DNA of 64,000 nucleotides from Bacteroides helcogenes P 36-108 (GCF_000186225.1 NC_014933.1:434001-498000), one strand, 5' to 3'; shown: positions 1 through 9,172, counted from the first letter of the stretch. A program made the numbers and translations. The notes: a model not told the origin generated them from the letters alone.

Positions 1-615
1 CTGATAGCCTCCATGATGGATGCCGGAGCTTTGATCATCCTCAGCAACATTGACGGAATCTACAACGGTCCTCCCGCCGATCCCGCCTCCACTGTCATCC
101 GTGAAATAGGACAGGGCAAGGACCTCTCGTCCTACATACAGGCTTCCAAGTCAAGCTTCGGCCGGGGCGGCATGCTGACCAAGACAAACATTGCCCGCAA
201 AGTGGCGGATGAAGGCATCACCGTCATCATTGCCAACGGAAAACGGGACAACATCCTCGTGGATATAATAAGAAACGAAAATACCGTGTGCACCCGCTTC
301 ATCCCCTCTGCCAATCCGGTTTCGAGTGTGAAAAAGTGGATAGCCCACAGTGAGGGCTTTGCCAAGGGCGAACTTCACATCAACGATTGCACCACGAAGA
401 TACTTTTCGCCGACAAGGCCGCCAGCATCTTGCCGATAGGCATCACCGCCGTCGAAGGAGAATTCGAGAAAGACGACATCGTGCGGATCGTGGACTTTGA
501 AGGAAACCCCGTCGGCGTGGGAAAAGCAAACTGTGACTCCATGCAGGCACGCGAAGCAATGGGCAAGCATGGCAAGAAACCGGTGGTGCACTACGATTAT
601 CTGTATATAGAATAG
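1..615 (+). CDS. proB: Glutamate 5-kinase, C-terminal part (5' truncated by window edge)
   Basis: Glutamate 5-kinase phosphorylates glutamate at the start of proline synthesis. The reading frame is open from base 1, so the true start lies before the window; 204 residues remain. The visible part begins in the amino-acid-kinase fold (LSNIDGIYNGPP, then GRGGMLTKTNIARK, the nucleotide/substrate region typical of ProB). A PUA-like C-terminal domain follows from about residue 110 (ending KKPVVHYDYLYIE). proA follows after 38 bp, the usual proBA order. Identification is from motifs and context together. Confidence 0.93.
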   Translation: MIASMMDAGALIILSNIDGIYNGPPADPASTVIREIGQGKDLSSYIQASKSSFGRGGMLTKTNIARKVADEGITVIIANGKRDNILVDIIRNENTVCTRFIPSANPVSSVKKWIAHSEGFAKGELHINDCTTKILFADKAASILPIGITAVEGEFEKDDIVRIVDFEGNPVGVGKANCDSMQAREAMGKHGKKPVVHYDYLYIE

Positions 616-653
616 AAATACGCATTATAAAACAGATATAATTACCCTACAAG

Positions 654-1904
654 ATGAATTTAAACCAGACATTTGCCTCTGTACAAGAAGCCGGCCGCCG
701 ATTACTGTCATTGAGCGACAAAGAAATCAACCGGGTGTTGCTCGCCGTTGCGGACGCTGCCATAGAAAAGGCGGACTTCATTCTGAGCGAAAACCTGAAA
801 GACCTGGAACGCATGGATTCTTCCGATCCCAAGTATGACCGCCTGCAACTGACGGAAGCCCGCCTGCAAGCCATTGCAGCAGACATCCGCAAGGTAGCCG
901 CACTCCCTTCTCCGCTTGGACGTATCCTGAAGGAAAGCGTACTCCCCAACGGACTGAAGATAAAGAGAGTGAGCGTACCTTTCGGCGTAATCGGAATCAT
1001 CTACGAGGCCCGCCCCAACGTGAGTTTCGATGTATTCTCGCTTTGCCTCAAAAGCGGCAATGCCTGCATTCTGAAAGGCGGAAGCGATGCGGATCATTCA
1101 AACCGCGCCATTGCCGACGTCATACACGGGGTGCTGAAACGCTTCGATGTGGACCCGCATATCGCGGAACTGCTCCCCTCCGACCGCGAATCCACCTCCG
1201 CATTGCTGCACGCCGACGGCTATGTGGATCTGATAATTCCGCGCGGCAGCAGCAGTCTGATCAACTTTGTACGCCAGAATGCCACCATTCCTGTCATTGA
1301 GACAGGTGCAGGCGTCTGTCACGCTTATTTTGACCGTTACGGAGATGTGGAGATGGGCGCCTCCATCATCAACAATGCCAAGACACGGCGCGTCAGCGTT
1401 TGCAATGCCTTGGACTGTCTTATCGTTGACCTTGACCGCCTGACCGATCTGCCGGCTCTGTGTCAACCGCTGCACCTGCATGATGTAGTGATTTACGCTG
1501 ACCAACCTGCCTATAATGCCTTGCAGGGCAAATATCCCACCGAATTACTGCGACCCGCCACCGAAGATTGCTACGGCAAGGAGTTCCTGGATTATAAAAT
1601 GGCCATCAAGACCGTGGCATCTGCCCAAGAAGCGATGGCACATATCCGGAAGTACAGTTCCAAACACAGCGAATGCATCATTACGGAAGACAAGGCACGC
1701 GGCGAATGGTTCTACCGCGAAGCAGATGCCGCCTGCGTATATGTCAATGCCCCCACCTCCTTCACAGACGGAGCGCAATTCGGATTGGGCGCCGAAATAG
1801 GCATCAGCACACAGAAACTGCATGCCCGGGGGCCCATGGCGCTGGAGGAAATCACCACGTACAAGTGGATTATCGAAGGGACAGGGCAAATCAGAGAGAA
1901 TTAA
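654..1904 (+). CDS. proA: Gamma-glutamyl phosphate reductase
   Basis: Second enzyme of proline synthesis: NADPH-dependent reduction of glutamyl-5-phosphate to the semialdehyde. The 416 residues are the normal family length. The aldehyde-dehydrogenase-type fold shows the conserved stretches [12 protein letters not shown] and [10 protein letters not shown], the catalytic cysteine near residue 250 in [11 protein letters not shown], and the C-terminal [19 protein letters not shown] signature. It sits directly after proB, so the two are likely co-transcribed. Nothing unusual. Confidence 0.97.
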   Translation: MNLNQTFASVQEAGRRLLSLSDKEINRVLLAVADAAIEKADFILSENLKDLERMDSSDPKYDRLQLTEARLQAIAADIRKVAALPSPLGRILKESVLPNGLKIKRVSVPFGVIGIIYEARPNVSFDVFSLCLKSGNACILKGGSDADHSNRAIADVIHGVLKRFDVDPHIAELLPSDRESTSALLHADGYVDLIIPRGSSSLINFVRQNATIPVIETGAGVCHAYFDRYGDVEMGASIINNAKTRRVSVCNALDCLIVDLDRLTDLPALCQPLHLHDVVIYADQPAYNALQGKYPTELLRPATEDCYGKEFLDYKMAIKTVASAQEAMAHIRKYSSKHSECIITEDKARGEWFYREADAACVYVNAPTSFTDGAQFGLGAEIGISTQKLHARGPMALEEITTYKWIIEGTGQIREN

Positions 1905-1954
1905 TTAACATGCATACCGGCGGCGCACAGCCGCATTAACACATTTGGATTATT

Positions 1955-2908
1955 ATGAAGAAGTTTACCTGCGTGCAGGACATCGGCAACCTGAAGTCTG
2001 CACTGAATGAAGCATTCGAGATTAAAAAAGACCGTTTCAAATACGTGGAACTGGGACGCAACAAGACGTTGATGATGATTTTCTTCAACTCCAGCCTCCG
2101 CACCCGCCTCAGCACACAGAAGGCCGCCCTGAACCTCGGCATGAATGTAATGGTACTTGACATCAACCAGGGAGCTTGGAAACTGGAAACCGAACGGGGA
2201 GTCATAATGGACGGTGACAAGCCCGAACATCTGTTAGAAGCCATTCCGGTGATGGGCTGCTACTGCGACGTGATAGGAGTACGTTCTTTTGCCCGCTTCG
2301 AGAGCAAGGAATACGATTACAATGAGGTGATACTGAATCAGTTTATCCGGCACTCCGGCCGACCGGTATTCTCGATGGAAGCCGCCACACGCCATCCGTT
2401 GCAAAGCTTTGCCGACCTCATCACAATCGAGGAATATAAAAAGACTTCACGCCCTAAGGTGGTGATGACTTGGGCGCCGCACCCGCGCCCGCTGCCGCAA
2501 GCCGTTCCCAACTCCTTTGCCGAATGGATGAATGCCACGGATTATGACTTTGTGATCACACATCCCGAAGGCTATGAGCTTGCTCCCGAATTCGTGGGCA
2601 ATGCCCGTGTGGAATATGACCAGATGAAAGCATTTGAAGGCGCGGACTTCGTCTATGCCAAGAACTGGGCCGCCTATGCAGGCGACAACTACGGACAAAT
2701 ACTGAGCAAAGACCGCGAGTGGACTGTTGGCGAACGCCAAATGAACGTTACCAACAATGCCTACTTCATGCATTGCCTGCCCGTGCGCCGCAACATGATT
2801 GTGACGGACGACGTCATTGAAAGCCCGCAATCCATCGTGATACCCGAAGCCGCAAACCGCGAAATATCTGCCACTGTGGTACTGAAAAGGCTTATTGAAG
2901 GTCTATAA
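1955..2908 (+). CDS. argF': N-succinylornithine carbamoyltransferase (ArgF' type)
   Basis: Transfers carbamoyl phosphate onto an N-acylated ornithine in the Bacteroides arginine pathway. The 317 residues carry the carbamoyl-phosphate site (SSLRTR near 46-51) and MHCLPVRRN near the C-terminus. The length and motifs match the Bacteroides succinylornithine transcarbamylase group rather than ordinary ornithine transcarbamylase. Residue 90 is proline (DGDKPEHLLEAIP). In the characterised B. fragilis enzyme a proline at this position selects N-succinyl- over N-acetylornithine, where the acetyl enzyme has glutamate. The gene lies 50 bp after proA, so glutamate-derived pathways are grouped here. The substrate call rests on known family biochemistry. 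Confidence 0.9.
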   Translation: MKKFTCVQDIGNLKSALNEAFEIKKDRFKYVELGRNKTLMMIFFNSSLRTRLSTQKAALNLGMNVMVLDINQGAWKLETERGVIMDGDKPEHLLEAIPVMGCYCDVIGVRSFARFESKEYDYNEVILNQFIRHSGRPVFSMEAATRHPLQSFADLITIEEYKKTSRPKVVMTWAPHPRPLPQAVPNSFAEWMNATDYDFVITHPEGYELAPEFVGNARVEYDQMKAFEGADFVYAKNWAAYAGDNYGQILSKDREWTVGERQMNVTNNAYFMHCLPVRRNMIVTDDVIESPQSIVIPEAANREISATVVLKRLIEGL

Positions 2909-2943
2909 AGACATCGGTTCAGAGGCTCTAATAAACACGGGGA

Positions 2944-3000
2944 TGTGTCAAGACTCCTCTTCTATCGAGGGGTTTCGGCACACCCTCCTCTTTTATTTCT
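2944..3000. terminator. Hairpin between convergent genes
   Basis: An imperfect stem pairs TGTGTC (2944-2949) with GGCACA (2977-2982), and inside it ACTCCTC with GAGGGGT. A pyrimidine-rich tail (cctcctcttttatttct) follows. It lies between the end of the carbamoyltransferase gene (+) and the rhodanese gene (-), so it probably ends transcription from the left. Confidence 0.55.
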
Positions 3001-3379
3001 CTATTCCTTTACCGGCTTCTTTCCAGCCCATAATTCCCCCATCCAGATTATAGACTTCATAGCCCTTACTGCCCAAGACGGCAGCCGCCTTTGCACTGCG
3101 CTTGCCACTGCGGCAATAAAGGGCGACAGGCCTGTCTTTCCGCAAAACGGAATCGGCCACTGATTCAAAATCCCTGTCCAGCACATTGATATTGATGCTG
3201 CCGGAAATGTGTCCTTCCGAATACTCGGCCAGCGTGCGCACATCCAGACGCTGCACTTCAGGATCAGCAATCAGTTCGGCAAATTTATCCGCAGAAACGG
3301 TCTGGAATTCTCCTCCCTTCTGCTGGCAAGAGAAGAATGCGGAAAAGAAAAGGCAAATACCTGCAAACAATGCTTTCAT
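2993..3379 (-). CDS. Rhodanese-like domain lipoprotein
   Basis: A 128-residue exported single-domain rhodanese (sulfurtransferase fold). The start at 3379 gives a lipoprotein signal (MKALFAGICLFFSAFFSC) with the lipid-accepting Cys at 18; a 14-residue longer frame exists but would hide the signal. The active loop is CRSGKRS with Cys near 89, preceded by LDVRTLAEYSEGHI and followed by LDGGIMGW, as in single-domain rhodaneses. It is the last gene of the six-gene minus-strand run starting at 8001. Physiological substrate unknown. Confidence 0.85.
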   Translation of the reverse strand: MKALFAGICLFFSAFFSCQQKGGEFQTVSADKFAELIADPEVQRLDVRTLAEYSEGHISGSININVLDRDFESVADSVLRKDRPVALYCRSGKRSAKAAAVLGSKGYEVYNLDGGIMGWKEAGKGIEK

Positions 3380-3392
3380 AGGGCGTTTTGTT

Positions 3393-4061
3393 TTAATTGA
3401 TAGGAACATAGTATAAATCATAGGTTTTTATCTTGCCGGAGCCTGTGCACAAGCTGAAGTGAACTGTCACTTTCTTTACACCACCGGTCGCATACTGCCG
3501 CAAAGGAACAGACAGGTAAGCACGCTGTGTATAACCCACATCCCCATTTGCGTCATGAAAAAGAGTGAGACTTACCTCTTTGCTGTCCGCATCCGAAACA
3601 ACCTTATTCTCCACAAAATGGAATGTATGCCTGCCTCCCTGAGCCTTGACGTTCAGAATGATATTCAGATAGTCCAATCCCATCCAGATACTCAACACGT
3701 CGGCAGGATCTGTCTTGACACCATCTTCAAATCTCGCGGCAGGCAAGGGAACAGGTGAAACCGCATACCTCACAGCATACAACTTCACACCGGAAGTGCC
3801 GTCAGCCGCAACCATCGGTTCATAGTTGCTGACAATACGGGCCGATGAATCTGCTTTCATACTAAACTTCGCCGCATCTTCAACCACCATATAAGCTTTA
3901 CCCTCATCTGTCCGGATAGACTGTAAACTGCCATCCGCCCCCGCATAAGCTGTAAGAAACTCCAACTTCACGGACGGATAATGATATTCATCGCCACCAC
4001 AGGCCATCAGCAGACAGGCAGACAAGGACAAAAAACACCAAAAACACTTACCTCTAATCAT
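3393..4061 (-). CDS. NigD-like lipoprotein
   Basis: 222 residues starting MIRGKCFWCFLSLSACLLMAC, a lipoprotein signal followed by GGDEYHYPSVKLEFLTAYA. This arrangement resembles Bacteroides proteins annotated as NigD-like; the rest is predicted beta-rich. The start at 4061 is preferred over one 36 bp upstream that would run into the preceding gene. Role unknown. It sits between the acyltransferase and the rhodanese lipoprotein with short gaps, so it is probably co-transcribed. Confidence 0.65.
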   Translation of the reverse strand: MIRGKCFWCFLSLSACLLMACGGDEYHYPSVKLEFLTAYAGADGSLQSIRTDEGKAYMVVEDAAKFSMKADSSARIVSNYEPMVAADGTSGVKLYAVRYAVSPVPLPAARFEDGVKTDPADVLSIWMGLDYLNIILNVKAQGGRHTFHFVENKVVSDADSKEVSLTLFHDANGDVGYTQRAYLSVPLRQYATGGVKKVTVHFSLCTGSGKIKTYDLYYVPIN

Positions 4062-4089
4062 ACTTTTATAGTTTAGCCAGAACCACAGT

Positions 4090-5238
4090 TCAGGCATTCG
4101 TTGCCGCTAAGTAATTCTTCAAAGGATTGGCATACATCAACAACATTTTCCCACGCAAGAAATCCATATCTTTATTGGGAATCTCAATACGTGCCAACTG
4201 CTGCTCAAGGTACACCAGGAAGCGCCGCTTATCCTCCTCCGTATAATGACGGGCAAAACCGTCATTGCCTTCCAGCAGGTCGTATGCCACATAATTGTTC
4301 GGATAAATCCGGTAATTGGAATGGATGCGCCTGTCTATCATAGCCGATATACGGCTGAAAAGTTCCGGTTTAGGAAGCGAACGGTCCATACGTCCCAATT
4401 CATCATTGATACAAGCCGCCGTCTGGAAATGTACCAGTCCTTTGAAACCGAACAAGCCGATCTGCATGCTTCTCAGGTCATCGGCCGTCGTTTTCTTGTA
4501 ATCGGGCACGTCTCGCTTCTGCTGGAATTCCCACGCTTTGAGGAAATCACAAGGATCATATTCGTACGAAATGGCCAACGGTGCAATATTCATTTCCATC
4601 AAACGGTCAATAATGTCACCCTCACCACCCATGGAAATCATCTTCAGAATACTGTCCTGCGTAATGTCATTAGAATCCTTGGCACGCCCCTCGCGTTGAG
4701 CTATCCAAACGGACTGTTTCTTCTGTGCAATCGTGTAATGCATATAGCGCGACATGCGTGCCGAAGATTCAAGCATCTGCCGCATCGGTAATCCGCGTTG
4801 CACAATAAAGGACTTATTGACACGTACCAATTTCTTGATCCACGGATAGATAAGCAGGTTATCGCCAATGGCGATTTCTACCGTATCAAGATTCAAATCT
4901 ATCAGCAAAATGGAAAGGAAACCGGAATCGAGTATGATGTCGCGGTGGTTGGATATGTAAGTATATGCCTTTGACGTATCCTGCAATGCGGTATGATTGA
5001 GCGTCAGCCCATCCGTAGCCTCTTTCGCTATCTTCCACAAGAGGCCATAGCAAAAAGCTTTCTGAAAGTCTTTCTTTGTCTTGCATGCCCGCATCTTCTG
5101 TGCCAGTGCGTCGAACGGGACATCGGGTATCACCGTAGAGACAGCTTCACGAAATGCCGGATCGGCAATCAGCTCCTCATAAATCTGTGGAAGTTCCTCA
5201 TCATAATAAGGACGGATTTCATCAAACTCTGCGTTCAT
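4090..5238 (-). CDS. PlsC-like 1-acyl-glycerol-3-phosphate acyltransferase-family protein
   Basis: 382 residues with a glycerophospholipid-acyltransferase-like core. It has SNHRDIILDS (His near 116 with downstream Asp, motif I, with non-canonical spacing) and an AQREGRAKD block like the family's EGxR motif III about 65 residues later. No membrane helix is obvious. Its start overlaps the ddl stop by 4 bp, indicating translational coupling. Such genes sit next to ddl in Bacteroides genomes and are likely to act in lipid acylation at the inner membrane. The exact acyl acceptor is not determined by sequence. Confidence 0.7.
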   Translation of the reverse strand: MNAEFDEIRPYYDEELPQIYEELIADPAFREAVSTVIPDVPFDALAQKMRACKTKKDFQKAFCYGLLWKIAKEATDGLTLNHTALQDTSKAYTYISNHRDIILDSGFLSILLIDLNLDTVEIAIGDNLLIYPWIKKLVRVNKSFIVQRGLPMRQMLESSARMSRYMHYTIAQKKQSVWIAQREGRAKDSNDITQDSILKMISMGGEGDIIDRLMEMNIAPLAISYEYDPCDFLKAWEFQQKRDVPDYKKTTADDLRSMQIGLFGFKGLVHFQTAACINDELGRMDRSLPKPELFSRISAMIDRRIHSNYRIYPNNYVAYDLLEGNDGFARHYTEEDKRRFLVYLEQQLARIEIPNKDMDFLRGKMLLMYANPLKNYLAATNA

Positions 5239-6224
5239 AAGTCTGTCGTCATTAGTTGATTCTCTATTATATCTGTCATCACATCTTTTATATCCAGTCC
5301 GGCGGCACGCACTTGCTGCGGAATGAAGCTGGTAGGAGTCATGCCCGGAGTAGTATTCACTTCCAGCAAATTTATTTTCTCTCCTTCGGTAACGATATAG
5401 TCCACACGGATAATGCCTTGCGCTCCCAATATGTCATAGATGGCAGAAGTCAGCTTCTGCACACGGTCACGCAGTCCGTCGGGGATTCGGGCAGGAGTAA
5501 TCTCATCCGACTCACCATTATATTTGGCTTCATAATCAAAATACTCATTGTGCGTCACCACTTCAGTGATGGGGAATACTATGGACTTATCTTTTGTCTT
5601 ATAGCAGCCGCAAGTCAACTCAGTGCCCTCCATAAATGCCTCCACCACAACTTCACGCGCTTCTTCGAAGGCTTTGGCTATGGCAGGCTGTATCTGTTCG
5701 CGTTTTTTCACCTTCGACACGCCGAAACTGCTCCCTCCAAGACTTGGTTTTATGAAACAAGGCAGACCAATCTTTTCAATGACATCCTCATCGGAAACCG
5801 TCTGTCCTTTGCGCAGCAGCAACGACTCGGCTATACGTACTCCGAAAGCCTTGAGAAACTGATTGCAGGCAAATTTGTCATAAGTCAGGGAAGCTGCCAG
5901 CACACCGCAGCAGGAATAAGGAATGTGCAGCATGTCGAAGTACCCCTGCAAACGCCCGTCCTCACCCGGAGTGCCATGAATAGTGATATAGGCGAAATCG
6001 AACACAATCTTTTTCCCATCCAGCATAAAGCTGAAGTCATTACGATCCACAGGAGCCGCTGTGCCGTCAGGAAGCAAGACATGCCAGTCAAGGCCGTGCA
6101 TCTGCACAATATATAATGTATATTTCTCCTTATCGATGAAGGAGTAAATGCCTTGCGCGCTGCGCAGGGAAACATGGTATTCGGAAGTATCGCCTCCTCC
6201 TACAATTGCAATGGTACGTTTCAT
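5235..6224 (-). CDS. ddl: D-alanine--D-alanine ligase
   Basis: ATP-grasp enzyme making the D-Ala-D-Ala dipeptide of peptidoglycan. 329 residues: an N-terminal start IVGGGDTSEYHVSLRSAQ, the ATP-grasp core with PCFIKPSLGGSSFGVSKV, and the metal-binding end LLEVNTTPGMTPTSFIPQQ. It overlaps the pseudouridine synthase gene upstream by 4 bp and the acyltransferase gene downstream by 4 bp. Confidence 0.97.
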   Translation of the reverse strand: MKRTIAIVGGGDTSEYHVSLRSAQGIYSFIDKEKYTLYIVQMHGLDWHVLLPDGTAAPVDRNDFSFMLDGKKIVFDFAYITIHGTPGEDGRLQGYFDMLHIPYSCCGVLAASLTYDKFACNQFLKAFGVRIAESLLLRKGQTVSDEDVIEKIGLPCFIKPSLGGSSFGVSKVKKREQIQPAIAKAFEEAREVVVEAFMEGTELTCGCYKTKDKSIVFPITEVVTHNEYFDYEAKYNGESDEITPARIPDGLRDRVQKLTSAIYDILGAQGIIRVDYIVTEGEKINLLEVNTTPGMTPTSFIPQQVRAAGLDIKDVMTDIIENQLMTTDL

Positions 6225-7357
6225 TCTAATTCTCTGTTACTGATATAGCTTCTCCATTTATCAATCAGCCGGGCCATGTCGTCGGGTAATTCCGAGGTGA
6301 AGTCCATCGCCTCTTTTGTGACGGGATGCACAAATCCCAGTGTCATGGCATGCAACGCTTGCCGTGGACAAGTATCGAAGCAGTTGTTTACAAATTGTTT
6401 GTATTTAGCAAAGTGGGTTCCTTTCAGTATCTCATGGCCGCCATAGCGTTCGTCATTGAAAAGGATGTGTCCGATGTGCTTCATGTGCACACGGATCTGA
6501 TGGGTACGTCCTGTTTCAAGTATGCACTCCACGAGTGTAACATACCCCAAACGTTCCAATACCCGGTAGTGGGTGACGGCATGTTTTCCCTGATCATCGG
6601 GAAGTACAGTCATCTGCATACGGTCTTTGGGATTACGGCCGATATTGCCCACTACGGTTCCTTCATCCTGTTCCACATTCCCCCATACCAAGGCACGATA
6701 GCGACGTTTAGTGGTCTTGTTAAAAAATTGATTGCCAAGATTGGTCTTGGCATCCGGTGTCTTGGCTATCACCAAAAGTCCGGAAGTATCCTTATCAATA
6801 CGGTGCACAAGTCCCACGTGCGGATCATTGGCGTCATAATCAGGATTATCTTTCATGTGCCAGGCAATGGCGTTGACAAGAGTGCCATGATAGTTGCCGT
6901 GCCCCGGATGCACAACCAGTCCGGCAGGCTTGTTCACTACCATGAGATGCTTGTCTTCATATACTATATTCAGGGGAATGTCTTCGGGAATGACTTCATT
7001 TTCATAGCGCGGACGATCCATCATCACTGTGATGACATCTTGCGGTTTCACCTTATAACTGCTTTTCACAGGCTTTCCGTTAGCCATAACAAAGCCTGCA
7101 TCGGCAGCTTTCTGAATACGGTTACGGGAAGCGTTTGTCAGGCGGTCGAACAGATATTTATCTACACGCATCATCACCTGTCCCTTATCCACCACTACCC
7201 GGAAGTGTTCATAGAGTTGCGCCTCATCACCGACAGGTTCTATGTCATCCAACTCATCATTTTCTATTTCGTCCGGCAATTCTATCATCTGCTTATGTAC
7301 AATTTGACGGTTTACGACTGAAGTTACTTTTACTGTCCGTAAAGTGTTTAGAACCAT
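6221..7357 (-). CDS. rluD: RluD-family 23S rRNA pseudouridine synthase
   Basis: 378 residues: an acidic N-terminal extension, an S4-like RNA-binding domain (about residues 63-120, MRVDKYLFDRL), then the RluA/RluD catalytic domain with HRIDKDTSGLLVIAK containing the catalytic aspartate. ETGRTHQIRVHM and RQALHA follow, as in the family. It probably modifies helix 69 of 23S rRNA. The start overlaps the end of the PASTA gene by 10 bp; ddl follows with a 4-bp overlap. Confidence 0.93.
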   Translation of the reverse strand: MVLNTLRTVKVTSVVNRQIVHKQMIELPDEIENDELDDIEPVGDEAQLYEHFRVVVDKGQVMMRVDKYLFDRLTNASRNRIQKAADAGFVMANGKPVKSSYKVKPQDVITVMMDRPRYENEVIPEDIPLNIVYEDKHLMVVNKPAGLVVHPGHGNYHGTLVNAIAWHMKDNPDYDANDPHVGLVHRIDKDTSGLLVIAKTPDAKTNLGNQFFNKTTKRRYRALVWGNVEQDEGTVVGNIGRNPKDRMQMTVLPDDQGKHAVTHYRVLERLGYVTLVECILETGRTHQIRVHMKHIGHILFNDERYGGHEILKGTHFAKYKQFVNNCFDTCPRQALHAMTLGFVHPVTKEAMDFTSELPDDMARLIDKWRSYISNRELE

Positions 7358-8001
7358 GACTCGTCTGCCGCAGACTTACCGGACGCAGCAGACTCAGGGG
7401 CGGTTTCGACCGGCTTCGTCTCCAATGAGTCACTCTCTTGAGGGAGCTCTCCACCTCCGCCTACCATCAGCGTCAAGGCAGCACCGACAGGTACTTTCTC
7501 ACCGATAGCAAGCTGGCGTCCTCTGTATTTCACGCCATATACCCAATCTCGTTCTCCAGCCACATGCTGCACTTCGGCCACCTTGAAACCGGCAGCCAAC
7601 AAACGCGCTTCCGCCTGCCGCAGCGAGCTATTGTCCGCCACGTCGGGAACTGTCTGCAAAGGGGTACTCCTGGCATTGACGGTAAGATAGATGGTACGAC
7701 CTTCTTTCACCTTCTGTCCGGCAGCAGGATTATATTCGAGGATGCACCCGGCAGGCATTGTCTTCACATAGCCGGAATCCGAAACGATGCAGTTCAATCC
7801 ATGATTGCGAAACATTTTTTCCGCCTCTTCCATTCCCATTCCTTTCACATTAGGAACTACCACTGCATCTCCATGACGCGTATATATATCAAGCGCTTTC
7901 AGAACTCCGAACAGCACCAATCCCACTGCCATAACCATCGCAATGATGTTTATCCAGAAGTATTTATTCTGTCGGAAAGAGAAAAATTCTTTTATTGTCA
8001 T
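7348..8001 (-). CDS. PASTA-domain membrane protein
   Basis: 217 residues: a short cytoplasmic start (MTIKEFFSFRQNKYFW), one membrane helix (about 18-40) and two PASTA repeats (VVVPNVKGMGMEEAEKMF... and TVPDVADNSSLRQAEARL...), followed by an acidic, disordered tail. PASTA domains bind peptidoglycan or muropeptides, but here no kinase domain is attached. The start at 8001 is chosen because the TATCTTTG promoter element lies at 8023-8030, inside a longer possible frame. It is the first gene of the run leading into rluD and ddl, suggesting a cell-wall-linked operon. Confidence 0.88.
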   Translation of the reverse strand: MTIKEFFSFRQNKYFWINIIAMVMAVGLVLFGVLKALDIYTRHGDAVVVPNVKGMGMEEAEKMFRNHGLNCIVSDSGYVKTMPAGCILEYNPAAGQKVKEGRTIYLTVNARSTPLQTVPDVADNSSLRQAEARLLAAGFKVAEVQHVAGERDWVYGVKYRGRQLAIGEKVPVGAALTLMVGGGGELPQESDSLETKPVETAPESAASGKSAADESWF

Positions 8002-8022
8002 AATATAGTGCATTATCAGGGG

Positions 8023-8030
8023 CAAAGATA
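8023..8030 (-). promoter_or_regulatory. Bacteroides -7 element for the PASTA-rluD-ddl run
   Basis: CAAAGATA on the plus strand is TATCTTTG on the minus strand, a full match to TAnnTTTG, 22 bp before the chosen ATG. No exact TTTG is found 19 bp upstream. It likely drives the six-gene minus-strand run 8001-2993. Confidence 0.6.
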
Positions 8031-8129
8031 CGATTTTCAGTACAGAGTACACGGAGAAGTGACAAGTTTTTATCCAAAGTCATTGTTATGAGACAATTTA
8101 CGGCACATTCCGGGGATAAGTTTTACGAT

Positions 8130-8175
8130 AAAAAAGGCCGCAAAACATTGTCACCAATCCTTTGCGGCCTTTTTT
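8130..8175. terminator. Strong bidirectional terminator after rpmH
   Basis: A perfect 15-bp stem pairs 8130-8144 with 8161-8175 (core GGCCGC), with A-runs and T-runs at its two ends. It can therefore terminate in either direction. It lies just downstream of rpmH on the minus strand. Confidence 0.9.
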
Positions 8176-8191
8176 CTTTTAACACAGGGGC

Positions 8192-8353
8192 TTATGCCTT
8201 CACTCCATTGTATTCGTCAGAAACAGTCAGTTTCTTACGTCCTTTGGCACGGCGTGACGCCAATACTCTGCGACCATTTGCTGTTGCCATTCTCTCACGG
8301 AAACCGTGTTTGTTTTTTCTCTTTCTGTTAGAGGGTTGAAATGTTCTTTTCAT
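8192..8353 (-). CDS. rpmH: 50S ribosomal protein L34
   Basis: 53 residues starting [20 protein letters not shown], the near-universal L34 sequence, with the usual basic core [21 protein letters not shown]. The C-terminus is slightly extended ([11 protein letters not shown]), as in Bacteroidetes. A longer in-frame start 87 bp upstream is rejected because L34 begins at this Met. Confidence 0.98.
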   Translation of the reverse strand: MKRTFQPSNRKRKNKHGFRERMATANGRRVLASRRAKGRKKLTVSDEYNGVKA

Positions 8354-8455
8354 TACTGTATCTTGTTTTATGTTATTATTCTCACGAATTCGGGCTGCAA
8401 AAATAGGTACTTTTTTCAAATAAACCAAGAGATAACTCATTTTCTCTCAAAAGTT

Positions 8456-8486
8456 TTGTGTTTTTTACCGATTTCCATTACTTTTG
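8456..8486 (+). promoter_or_regulatory. Canonical Bacteroides promoter of efp
   Basis: TTTG at 8456-8459 and TACTTTTG at 8479-8486 are separated by exactly 19 bp, the consensus for the Bacteroides housekeeping sigma factor. Transcription should start about 8 bp further on, leaving a leader of about 50 nt before efp. Confidence 0.8.
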
Positions 8487-8546
8487 CACCTGCAAAGTTG
8501 CGCCAAAAAAGCATATTCTAACATAATAATTATAAAGACTATAAGT

Positions 8547-9113
8547 ATGATTAATGCCCAAGACATTAAAATCGGGACTTGCATCCGTATGGATGGCAAG
8601 CTTTATTTTTGTATTGACTTCCTGCATGTAAAGCCGGGAAAAGGTAACACCTTTATGCGTACCAAACTGAAAGACGTTGTCAACGGTTACGTATTGGAAC
8701 GTCGCTTCAATATCGGTGAAAAGTTGGAAGACGTACGTGTAGAACGCCGCCCCCATCAATATCTCTACCATGACGGTGACAATTACCAATTCATGAATCA
8801 GGAAACTTTCGATCAAATCCCCATCTCGCACGATTTGATCAACGGTGTGGACTTCCTGCTCGAAGGAATGATTGTAGATGTCGTTTCAGACGCATCGACC
8901 GAAACCGTCCTTTATGCCGACATCCCCGTCAAGGTGCAACAAAAAATCACCTATACCGAACCGGGACTGAAAGGCGACACGGCAACCAATACCCTGAAAC
9001 CCGCTACCGTAGAATCGGGCGCAACGGTTCGCGTTCCTTTGTTCGTCAACGAAGGCGAGACTATTGAAATAGATACCCGTGACGGCTCTTACGTGGGGCG
9101 CATAAAGGCATAA
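8547..9113 (+). CDS. efp: Translation elongation factor P
   Basis: 188 residues with three beta-barrel domains: KOW-like N-terminal domain, central OB fold, and C-terminal domain ending GSYVGRIKA. The loop HVKPGKGNTF puts lysine 32 at the tip, the position that reaches the peptidyl-transferase centre to relieve stalling at polyproline. The start at 8547 is chosen because a 63-bp longer frame would begin within the -7 promoter element. Confidence 0.97.
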   Translation: MINAQDIKIGTCIRMDGKLYFCIDFLHVKPGKGNTFMRTKLKDVVNGYVLERRFNIGEKLEDVRVERRPHQYLYHDGDNYQFMNQETFDQIPISHDLINGVDFLLEGMIVDVVSDASTETVLYADIPVKVQQKITYTEPGLKGDTATNTLKPATVESGATVRVPLFVNEGETIEIDTRDGSYVGRIKA

Positions 9114-9135
9114 ACTATATAAATTACCACATGGC

Positions 9136-9172
9136 AAAACAGCTTGTCCGAATATATCGGACAAGCTGTTTT
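9136..9172 (+). terminator. Terminator after efp
   Basis: A perfect 15-bp stem pairs 9136-9150 (ending GCTTGTCCG) with 9158-9172 around a 7-nt AT-rich loop, followed by ttattatt. It lies 22 bp beyond the efp stop codon. Confidence 0.88.

Noticed and set aside
6326..7321. 331-residue frame opposite the pseudouridine synthase
   Set aside because: Antisense to a well-supported gene; no signals.
8484..8546. Longer start for efp
   Set aside because: The extra codons lie within and after the -7 promoter element at 8479-8486, so they precede or overlap the transcription start.
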